Positions 6,803 through 13,233 of a stretch of 20,170 nt of DNA are shown here, in pieces. The notes beneath the pieces are model-generated. The model was not told the origin of the DNA. It did not search any database and worked only from the letters and a program-made list of their open reading frames with translations. A program made the translations under genes and the position numbers. Each line of letters opens with the position of its first letter. Within the stretch, counting starts at the first letter, position 1. The stretch comes from Sphingobium sp. (GTDB lineage Bacteria > Pseudomonadota > Alphaproteobacteria > Sphingomonadales > Sphingomonadaceae): NCBI RefSeq assembly GCF_003248505.1, contig NZ_QFOA01000060.1:1-20170 (forward strand), in the 5' to 3' direction.

Positions 6803-8839
6803 TCAAAAGCGGGCGCGGACGCCGGCGTAAACCGCGCGGCGTTCGACGGGATAGAAGGCGGCGCTGCCTTCGTCGGCGGGCGTGGCGGGATTGTCGGCCA
6901 CATAACGGACGAGCGCGCTGATGTCGCCGACCGCGCGCTTGGCGGTCAGATTGCGGGCGTCGAGGAACAGGGTGACGCCGTCCCGCAGTTGCGCCTGCGC
7001 GCCAAGGTTGAGGAGCGCGTAGCCGCCCGCCCGCTTGCTGTTGGCATAATCGACCCACGCCCCCTGCGGCACCCATTCGAGCGAGGGCGACAGGCTGATG
7101 GCTTCGGTGCCGAGCGTCAGTTCCGCGCGATAGGCATGGCGCGGAACCACGGGCAGGCGGTTGTCGCCGAACTGGGCGTCGCCCCGGAACCGGAAGTCGC
7201 TATATTGATAGACTTGCCGCAGCTTCGCCCAAGGCGTGAGCGTGAGGCTGACTCCCGCTTCCACGCCCTGATGGCGCGTGCGGTCGGCGTTGAAGGTCGC
7301 GGCGGGGATGATGCCAGGGACGACATTGAACTGCAGCATCTCACCCCGGATATCGGCGCGATAGAGGCTGATGTCCCATGCGGCGATGCCGATGCTGCCG
7401 CGCGTGCCGATTTCTCCGGTCCAGGCACGTTGGGCGCCGACGGGAGTGAAGCCGGGCGCGCCACCCGCCGGGGTCTGGCTGAGTTCGGAAAAGCCGGGCA
7501 GTTCGACAGAGCGGCTGACATTGGCATAGAATTGCCACGCGCCCGGATCGTAGAGCAGCCCGAATTTGGGCGCGAACGTGTCGAAACTGGCGCGACCGCT
7601 GCGCGCGGGGACGAAGCGGTTGGCGATGGACCGTTCGCCGTGGGTGTAGATGCCGCCCGCGACGAGCCAGAGGTCGGCGACGGGGGCGATGCGCGCTTCG
7701 CCATAGCTGTTGATCGTCTGGGCGGTCTGGCGCGCGTTGGCCGTCGGTATGCCGCTGCGACCCGACAGGTTGACGAACTGCCGTGCGGTCACCCGACCGA
7801 AGCGCGCCTGCGTCCCGACGGTGATTGCGGCCGGCATCGACCCGATTTCGCCTGCGAGGTCAAGGCTGGCGAAGACGCCGCGATCCTCCGACTTCTGGTC
7901 GATCACCTGAAAGATCGGGTGGAAAAGGCTCTTGGCATTGTAATAGGCCCCGAAGGCCAGCGTCCCGTCCGCAAGCGCGACGGTGGTCCGGTTCTGGAGA
8001 CGAAGCGAATCGATATCGCGGGCCTGATCGCCGACGAAATTGCCCTTCGCCGGATTGGACAGAGCGTCCCGCTCGCTCAGCACGCCGGGCAGCTTCTGCC
8101 GGATCGTCTGCACGCTGGCGTAGAAACGGGTTTCGATCCGGTCGGTGATGCGCACCCCGGCATTGCCGTTGAAGCGCAGCGCCTTGCGGTCGGCATGGGC
8201 GCGATCGCCGTCCGACCGGTCGCCCGAGACAGCGAGATAGACATCTCCGCGCGCATCGGCATGTCCGTAGGCAAGCTTGCCGCGCAGCGTGTCGAAGCTG
8301 CCGCCGTCGAAGCGGGCCTCGATGCCCGGCGCGCTTCGTCCGGTCGGCGTCACGGCGTTGATCGCGCCGCCCAGCGTCGATCCGCCGAGCCGCAACGCAT
8401 TGGCGCCGCGATACACCTCGACCTGCGAAAAGACCTGGGGATCGAGTTCCTGGAAGTCGCCATTGTCGTCCGCCATGTTGATGGGGATGCCGTCCTGAAG
8501 CAGCGTCAGCCCGCGCATGTGGAAGCCGCGCGAAAGGCCCGAACCGCGGATCGAAATACGTACTTCCTGCCCGAAGCGGGGCTGCGTGTAGACGCCGGGC
8601 GAGAAGGCGAGGACATCGCGCAGCGATACGGCAAGGCGATTTTCGAACGCATCCGCAGGGACAAGATCGACGCCGCCCGGCGTGCGCTGGACACGCTGGG
8701 TTGCCGCGTCGTTCAGCGCGGCAGCGGTGACGACGATGGGTTGGCGGTCCGTTTCGTCGTCGGCGAAGGCGGGGCGGACGGACAAGGCAAGGACGAGGGC
8801 GCACAGCGAAACGCTGCGCACGGCATGGATGCGGGACAT
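6803..8839 (-). CDS. TonB-dependent outer-membrane receptor
   Basis: This 678-residue receptor imports a metal complex across the outer membrane using TonB energy. The chosen start at 8839 gives a clean signal peptide with cleavage after AFA (residue 26). The in-frame extension to 9070 would erase the upstream gene and has no signal character. A TonB box candidate, PIVVTA, lies at 34-39. The plug domain follows (about 45-160) with ISIRGSGLSRGFHMRGLTLL, a DGIPINMADDNGDFQ loop and VEVYRGANALRLGGSTLGGAIN. The rest is a 22-strand-type barrel with alternating aromatic strands, ending in ARF, the usual terminal Phe. The plug resembles the FecA-like ferric-complex receptors rather than a Met/His-rich copper receptor, but the ligand cannot be fixed. 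The gene follows a DUF2946-like gene by 56 nt and precedes PepSY. Confidence 0.93.
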   Translation of the reverse strand: MSRIHAVRSVSLCALVLALSVRPAFADDETDRQPIVVTAAALNDAATQRVQRTPGGVDLVPADAFENRLAVSLRDVLAFSPGVYTQPRFGQEVRISIRGSGLSRGFHMRGLTLLQDGIPINMADDNGDFQELDPQVFSQVEVYRGANALRLGGSTLGGAINAVTPTGRSAPGIEARFDGGSFDTLRGKLAYGHADARGDVYLAVSGDRSDGDRAHADRKALRFNGNAGVRITDRIETRFYASVQTIRQKLPGVLSERDALSNPAKGNFVGDQARDIDSLRLQNRTTVALADGTLAFGAYYNAKSLFHPIFQVIDQKSEDRGVFASLDLAGEIGSMPAAITVGTQARFGRVTARQFVNLSGRSGIPTANARQTAQTINSYGEARIAPVADLWLVAGGIYTHGERSIANRFVPARSGRASFDTFAPKFGLLYDPGAWQFYANVSRSVELPGFSELSQTPAGGAPGFTPVGAQRAWTGEIGTRGSIGIAAWDISLYRADIRGEMLQFNVVPGIIPAATFNADRTRHQGVEAGVSLTLTPWAKLRQVYQYSDFRFRGDAQFGDNRLPVVPRHAYRAELTLGTEAISLSPSLEWVPQGAWVDYANSKRAGGYALLNLGAQAQLRDGVTLFLDARNLTAKRAVGDISALVRYVADNPATPADEGSAAFYPVERRAVYAGVRARF

Positions 8840-8895
8840 GATAATGCTTTCTGAAAAACCGGGAATGGCCGCGCTGCGGACGCGCGGTGGCGGGA

Positions 8896-9306
8896 TCAGG
8901 AAGCGGCGGGCGGTCCCGACGAAGGCGGCGGCGGCGCGGCGAGGCGCGCGATGAGCCCGCTCTTGAGCGCAAAGGCGATGGGTCCGAACGCCAGTTGCCA
9001 CGCCGGCAGAGGCAGGTCGGCCAGCACGAGCGGCGGAACGGCGGGCTGCACCGACGCTGCGAAGGGACAATGCTGCTGCCCCGCCATGCCGTCATCGGGG
9101 CGGCGATCCCCACCGCCCGGTGCCCTGTCGCGCGGTACGACCATGTTGATCGCGCCCTGCCCCGTGCAGAGCGTGACGACGACGCCCCGGTCAGTGCGCA
9201 CGGGCATGAAACCGGTCGGCGCGACAAGGTGGACGGCAAGCACGAGCAACGCAAGCGCCTGAAGCAGGCCGCGTGCGGTCGCGCTGTTTCGGATGCCCCC
9301 CATCAT
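8896..9306 (-). CDS. DUF2946-like secreted or membrane protein
   Basis: This 136-residue protein has a hydrophobic N-terminal segment (13-30) serving as signal peptide or anchor, then GFMPV (32-36), a strand ending VVTLCTGQG (43-51), a charged linker, and HCPF at 79-82. This order (hydrophobic start, GxMP, LCT.xG, HCPF) is that of the DUF2946 family, which is often found next to TonB-dependent receptors, including copper receptors. Family members usually continue HCPFC; here it is HCPFAAS, so one cysteine of the presumed metal site is missing. The C-terminus has another hydrophobic stretch (about 92-122) and a Pro-rich tail. Tandem ATGs at 9306 and 9303 both give plausible starts; no strong ribosome binding site is seen. 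It is the first gene of the receptor operon. Its function is unknown; a periplasmic metal-binding role is inference. Confidence 0.75.
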   Translation of the reverse strand: MMGGIRNSATARGLLQALALLVLAVHLVAPTGFMPVRTDRGVVVTLCTGQGAINMVVPRDRAPGGGDRRPDDGMAGQQHCPFAASVQPAVPPLVLADLPLPAWQLAFGPIAFALKSGLIARLAAPPPPSSGPPAAS

Positions 9307-9386
9307 GGCGTTGCCGTAGCGGCTTGGCCCACCCCTGTCACTAAGGCAAAAGGTCCCAAGTCGCGATGCGACAGATCGTCTCTAAC

Positions 9387-9404
9387 CTTGACGTAAACGT
9401 AAAG
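9387..9404. promoter_or_regulatory. LiuR-type palindromic operator overlapping the regulator promoter
   Basis: CTTGACGTAAACGTAAAG is an imperfect 18-bp palindrome built of two ACGT cores two bases apart. It resembles the operators of LiuR-type MerR regulators. It overlaps a -35-like TTGACG (9388-9393), whose -10 candidate TACATC lies 17 bp on at 9411. It is 18 nt before the regulator ATG. Binding here would autoregulate the regulator and its co-transcribed dehydrogenase. It could also touch the divergent DUF2946 operon that starts at 9306. Confidence 0.65.
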
Positions 9405-9422
9405 CAGGATTACATCGGAGCC

Positions 9423-9881
9423 ATGACCACACGCAGCAGCATCGCCAGCATCGAGGTGCCAGACCATAGCGAGCGGCAAAGCTACAGCATTACCGACCTG
9501 TCGGACGAGTTCGGCGTGACCGCGCGGGCGCTGCGCTTTTACGAGGACGAAGGGCTGATTTCGCCGGAGCGGCAGGGTCTGACCCGCATCTATTCGCGGC
9601 GCGATCGCGCGCGACTTGCGTGGATCCTGCGCGGCAAGCGCGTGGGGTTCAGCCTGACCGATATCCGCGAGATGATCGACCTCTATGACGCGGACGAGGA
9701 ACATGAGGCGCAGCGCCGCGTCACGGTGGACAAGTGCCGGACGCGCATCGCGCTGCTCACCCGGCAGAAGGACGATATCGACGCGGCCATCGACGAACTC
9801 GCCGCGTTCGTGTCGGCGCTGGAACAGAAAAGCGCGAGCGACGATGTCGCCGCATTCGTGGCCGCCATCGACCAGAAATAA
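9423..9881 (+). CDS. MerR-family transcriptional regulator (LiuR-like)
   Basis: This 152-residue protein has an N-terminal winged helix typical of MerR (about 20-90: SITDLSDEFGVTARALRFYEDEGLI at 22-46, then the wing with RIYSRRDRARLAWI at 55-68). A dimerisation helix occupies about 95-136. It has a single Cys (C105) and lacks the paired cysteines of metal-sensing MerR proteins, so it is not a mercury or copper sensor. Sequence and context fit the LiuR group, which controls branched-chain amino acid and acyl-CoA catabolism. I prefer ATG 9423 to 9366: the longer start would place the operator and promoter inside the gene. The only SD-like GGAG is 2 nt from that ATG and too close, so the start could be leaderless. 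It is 37 nt upstream of an acyl-CoA dehydrogenase and probably co-transcribed with it. Confidence 0.88.
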   Translation: MTTRSSIASIEVPDHSERQSYSITDLSDEFGVTARALRFYEDEGLISPERQGLTRIYSRRDRARLAWILRGKRVGFSLTDIREMIDLYDADEEHEAQRRVTVDKCRTRIALLTRQKDDIDAAIDELAAFVSALEQKSASDDVAAFVAAIDQK

Positions 9882-9918
9882 CCCGACCCCATAGATAAGA
9901 ATTTACCAGGAGACGATC

Positions 9919-11721
9919 ATGCCCAGCTACGCCGCCCCCGTCCGCGACACCCGCTTCGTGCTGGATCATGTCGTGGGGCTCGACCGCTACGCCAACCTGC
10001 CCGGCTTCGCCGCCGCATCGCCCGATCTGGTCGAAGCGATCCTGACCGAAGGCGGTAAAATGGCGGCCGAAGTACTGTTCCCGCTGAATGCGTCGGGCGA
10101 CAAGGAAGGCTGCGTACGCAACAGCGACGGCAGCGTCACCACGCCCAAGGGCTTCAAGCAGGCCTACGACCAGTATGTTGCGGGCGGTTGGACGACGCTG
10201 CACGCGCCGGAAGAATTTGGCGGCCAGGGCCTGCCGATGGTGATCGCGACGGCGCTGGGCGAGTATATGTCGGCGGCGAACCAGGCGTTCGAAATGTATT
10301 TCGGCCTGACGTCCGGTGCGATCTCCGCCTTGATCGCCAAGGGCAGCGACGAATTGCAGCATCGCTACATCCCCAAGATGGTGTCGGGCGAATGGACCGG
10401 CACGATGAACCTGACGGAACCGCATTGCGGCACCGACCTTGGCCTTATCAAGACCAAGGCCGTTCCGCAGGGCAACGGCAGCTATGCCATCACCGGGACC
10501 AAGATTTTCATTTCGGCGGGCGAGCACGATCTGGCGGACAACATCGTGCACCTCGTCCTGGCCAAGACGCCCGACGCCCCCGAAGGCAGCAAGGGCATCT
10601 CGCTGTTCGTCGTGCCCAAGATGTTCGTCAAGGAAGACGGATCGCTGGGGGAACGCAATGCCGTTTCCTGCGGGTCGATCGAACATAAGATGGGCATCCA
10701 CGGCAACGCGACCTGCGTCATGAACTATGACGGCGCGACCGGGTGGATGGTAGGCGAGGAGAATAAGGGCCTCGCCGCCATGTTCATCATGATGAACGCG
10801 GCGCGGCTGGGTGTCGGGCTGCAAGGTCTGGGCCAGGCGGACATCGCGTTCCAGAACGCGGTGCACTACGCGAAGGATCGCCGTCAGGGCCGCGCCCTGA
10901 CCGGCGCGAAGGAGCCCAACGAGAAGGCCGACACCCTGTTCGTCCATCCCGACGTGCGCCGGATGCTGATGGAGGGCAAGGCGATCACCGAAGGGCTGCG
11001 CGCGCTGACCCTGTGGACCGCGCTTCAGGTCGATCTGTCGCATAACGCCGCGACAGAGGAAGAGCGGCAGGCGGCGGACGACATGCTCCAGCTGCTGACG
11101 CCGGTCGTTAAGGGCTATGGCACCGACAAGGGCTTCGACGTGGCGGTGGCGTGTCAGCAGGTGTTCGGCGGGCATGGCTACATCTGGGAGAACGGGGTCG
11201 AACAATATGTGCGCGATGCGCGCATCGCCCAAATCTACGAAGGCACCAACGGCATCCAGGCGATGGACCTTGTAGGCCGCAAACTGCCGATGAACGGCGG
11301 GCGGGCGCTTCAGGCCTTCATCAAGACCGTGGGCGAGGATGTCGCCGCCGCCAAGGGCGACGCGCAGCTTGCCCCCATTGCCGAGGCGCTGGAAAAGGCG
11401 AGCGGGCAGTTGGGCGCGGCGACCATGTGGCTGATGCAGAATGCCATGAAGAACCCCGACAATGCCGGGGCTGGCGCGCATCATTATATGCATATCCTCG
11501 GCATCGTCGCCACCGGCCTCATGTGGCTGCGCATGGCGAAGGCGGCGACGACGCTGATCGCGGCGGGCGAAGGCGATGCCGGGTTCCTGGAAGCGAAGCT
11601 GGTGACGGCGCGCTTCTTCGCCGAGCGGATCATGCCCGATGCGGGTGCGTTGCGCCGCAAGATAGAGGGCGGGGCAGAAACGCTGATGGCGCTCGACCCG
11701 GACCTGTTCCTGGCGGCATAA
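9919..11721 (+). CDS. Acyl-CoA dehydrogenase, ~600-residue type with C-terminal extension
   Basis: This cytoplasmic FAD enzyme introduces a trans-2 double bond into an acyl-CoA thioester and passes electrons to ETF. In order it has the N-terminal helical domain (about 40-155), the middle beta domain opening with NLTEPHCGTDLG (164-175), and the C-terminal helical domain with the signature QVFGGHGYIWENGVEQYVRD. This is followed by YEGTNGIQ, in which E441 is the expected catalytic base. Residues from about 475 form the extra C-terminal domain (PF12806 type) that marks the ~600-residue subgroup, which includes DmdC-like enzymes. AGGAG at 9908-9912 sits 6 nt before ATG 9919. The gene follows a LiuR-like regulator, which suggests induction by an acyl-CoA intermediate. 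The chain length or substrate cannot be told from sequence: fatty acyl, branched acyl or methylmercaptopropionyl-CoA are all possible. Confidence 0.95.
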   Translation: MPSYAAPVRDTRFVLDHVVGLDRYANLPGFAAASPDLVEAILTEGGKMAAEVLFPLNASGDKEGCVRNSDGSVTTPKGFKQAYDQYVAGGWTTLHAPEEFGGQGLPMVIATALGEYMSAANQAFEMYFGLTSGAISALIAKGSDELQHRYIPKMVSGEWTGTMNLTEPHCGTDLGLIKTKAVPQGNGSYAITGTKIFISAGEHDLADNIVHLVLAKTPDAPEGSKGISLFVVPKMFVKEDGSLGERNAVSCGSIEHKMGIHGNATCVMNYDGATGWMVGEENKGLAAMFIMMNAARLGVGLQGLGQADIAFQNAVHYAKDRRQGRALTGAKEPNEKADTLFVHPDVRRMLMEGKAITEGLRALTLWTALQVDLSHNAATEEERQAADDMLQLLTPVVKGYGTDKGFDVAVACQQVFGGHGYIWENGVEQYVRDARIAQIYEGTNGIQAMDLVGRKLPMNGGRALQAFIKTVGEDVAAAKGDAQLAPIAEALEKASGQLGAATMWLMQNAMKNPDNAGAGAHHYMHILGIVATGLMWLRMAKAATTLIAAGEGDAGFLEAKLVTARFFAERIMPDAGALRRKIEGGAETLMALDPDLFLAA

Positions 11722-11746
11722 CGGCGCTCGCCTGACGATAGAGAAA

Positions 11747-11774
11747 AGGGCGGTCCTGCGGGGCCGCCCTCTTT
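11747..11774 (+). terminator. Terminator after the acyl-CoA dehydrogenase
   Basis: A 10-bp stem (11747-11756 with 11761-11770, one T-G pair) closes on a TGCG loop. It is preceded by AAA and followed by CTTTG. It lies 25 nt after the stop codon. The T tract is short, but the stem is GC-rich and well placed. Confidence 0.75.
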
Positions 11775-11983
11775 GCTTGTCCGGGTTGCGTGATATGCCG
11801 TTCCGGCGCGAGGGATTCAGGACACGCGGCCATGGATGCGCCACCTTGCCCAGAAGCGCGCACGCGGCCTTTCAGCCTCGAACGCATTTGTCATGGGCAA
11901 GATGATCGTGGCGGGCGTTTTCCTGCTGCCCTTTCAGCGAGTGCGCAGCAGCCGGATCGATGTTCACCGTCGCCGTGACGGCG

Positions 11984-12028
11984 ACACAGAACTCCCGCAG
12001 CATCGCACCGCTGCTTGGTGCGGCGGGA
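11984..12028 (-). terminator. Candidate terminator hairpin after dnaJ
   Basis: On the minus strand, 12 nt after the dnaJ stop, TCCCGC-CGCACC pairs with GGTGCG-ATGCT-GCGGGA (6 bp + 6 bp with a 5-nt bulge, 7-nt loop; bases 11993-12028). The moderately T-rich GTTCTGTGT follows. A second small hairpin (7 bp, loop TGA) lies at 11969-11985. The gene-free stretch 11775-12040 otherwise shows no coding frame I would support and no clear promoter. Confidence 0.4.
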
Positions 12029-12040
12029 ACAGGCGTGCGC

Positions 12041-13174
12041 CTATTCCCCCCATAATTCCTTGAGCTTGCCGAAGAAACCGGTCGAGGCCGGGCATTCCTC
12101 ACCCGTTTCCGTTTCGCGGAAGGCTTCGAGCAGTTCCTTCTGCCGGGCGGAAAGGCGGGTCGGGGTTTCGACGTCGACCTGAACGACGAGGTCGCCCTGC
12201 CCCCGACCGTTGAGCACCGGCATACCCGCGCCGCGCTGGCGGATCTGCTTGCCGGACTGGATACCGGCAGGAATCTTGATTTCGTGACGGCTGCCATCGA
12301 GGCCGGGCACTTCGATGATACCGCCCAGCGCAGCGGTCGTAAAGCTGACCGGCGCGCGGCAGAACAACGTCGTGCCGTCGCGTTCGAAGATCGAATGGCG
12401 CTTGACGTGGAGGAAGATGTAGAGGTCGCCCGCTGGCGCGCCGCGCGCACCTGCCTCGCCCTCGCCCGACAAGCGAATGCGCGTGCCTTCGTCCACCCCT
12501 GCGGGGATGGTGACCGAAAGGGTCTTGGGCTTGTCGACGCGGCCTTCGCCCCGGCAGGAGCGGCAGGGGCTTTCGATCACCTGGCCCGCGCCATGGCAGG
12601 TCGGACAGGTGCGTTCCACGACGAAGAAGCCCTGCTGCGCGCGGACCTGACCATGACCGTGGCAGGTGCCGCAGGTCTTGACGCCGGTGCCGGGCTGCGC
12701 GCCCGATCCGTCGCACGCCTCGCACGCGGCGGACACTTCGATCTGAATTTCGGTCTGCTTGCCGTGATAGGCGTCGTCGAGACTGATTTCCATGTCGTAG
12801 CGCAGGTCGGCGCCCCGGCGCTGCTGCTGCCGCCCGCCGCCACCGAAACCGGACTGGCCGAAGATCGTTTCGAAAATATCGCCGAGATCGGAGAAACCGC
12901 CCGCGCCCTGACGGAACCCGCCGCCGCCTCCGCCGTTTTGAGCATTGGTATAGGCGGCGTGACCGTAGCGGTCGTACGCCGCGCGCTTCTGAGGGTCTTT
13001 CAGGCACTCATAGGCTTCGGACACGGCCTTGAATTTGGCTTCGCTGTCGGAACATCCCCCGGTGCGATCCGGGTGATATTTCATCGCGAGTTTGCGATAC
13101 GCGCTCTTGATAGCCGCGCCGTCCGCCGTGCGCTCGATTTCGAGCAGCGAGTAATAGTCGATCTCGGTCGTCAT
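12041..13174 (-). CDS. dnaJ: Chaperone protein DnaJ (Hsp40)
   Basis: This is the 377-residue co-chaperone that delivers unfolded clients to DnaK and stimulates its ATPase. The J domain (about 5-72) has the essential HPD at 34-36. A Gly/Phe-rich linker spans about 81-118. The zinc-binding region has four CxxCxGxG-type repeats, with cysteines at 151/154, 168/171, 190/193 and 204/207, all intact. Two C-terminal substrate-binding domains follow. This is a full-length type A DnaJ. The start codon ATG 13174 gives the standard N-terminus (DYYSLLEI). The gene is 59 nt downstream of dnaK on the same strand, and the two share the heat-shock promoter. A GC-rich hairpin in the gap may modulate its expression. 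grpE is not in the window. Confidence 0.98.
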   Translation of the reverse strand: MTTEIDYYSLLEIERTADGAAIKSAYRKLAMKYHPDRTGGCSDSEAKFKAVSEAYECLKDPQKRAAYDRYGHAAYTNAQNGGGGGGFRQGAGGFSDLGDIFETIFGQSGFGGGGRQQQRRGADLRYDMEISLDDAYHGKQTEIQIEVSAACEACDGSGAQPGTGVKTCGTCHGHGQVRAQQGFFVVERTCPTCHGAGQVIESPCRSCRGEGRVDKPKTLSVTIPAGVDEGTRIRLSGEGEAGARGAPAGDLYIFLHVKRHSIFERDGTTLFCRAPVSFTTAALGGIIEVPGLDGSRHEIKIPAGIQSGKQIRQRGAGMPVLNGRGQGDLVVQVDVETPTRLSARQKELLEAFRETETGEECPASTGFFGKLKELWGE

Positions 13175-13185
13175 ATCGTTCCCGG

Positions 13186-13222
13186 CTCCCCCCGCCGCGC
13201 CGGAAAGGCGTGCGGCGGGGGT
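13186..13222 (-). promoter_or_regulatory. Hairpin in the dnaK-dnaJ gap that overlaps the possible dnaJ ribosome binding site
   Basis: A 10-bp nearly all-GC stem pairs 13189-13198 with 13212-13221, with a further 2-3 pairs near the loop. Read on the minus strand, the 3' arm is the G-run that continues as GGGGGAG (13192-13186), 11 nt before the dnaJ ATG. Part of the likely Shine-Dalgarno sequence is therefore in the stem. No T run follows, so a terminator is unlikely. It could lower basal dnaJ translation, mark an mRNA processing site, or stabilise the upstream dnaK message. A weaker GGGA (13180-13183) nearer the start stays outside the stem. Confidence 0.5.
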
Positions 13223-13233
13223 AGTCTATCGGC

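Noticed and set aside
8825..8850. Fur-box-like ATTATC at the TonB receptor start
   Set aside because: Only one short half-site matches and it overlaps the start codon inside an operon; too weak to call.
6989..8854. 621-codon plus-strand frame opposite the TonB receptor
   Set aside because: It mirrors the receptor gene; no domain or ribosome binding site supports it.
9757..11844. 695-codon minus-strand frame opposite the acyl-CoA dehydrogenase
   Set aside because: The dehydrogenase motifs are unambiguous on the plus strand. The antisense frame is His/Arg/Gly-rich without any family signal.
11836..12063. 75-codon plus-strand frame in the gap after the acyl-CoA dehydrogenase
   Set aside because: It has no ribosome binding site, runs into the 3' end of dnaJ on the opposite strand, and shows no family resemblance.
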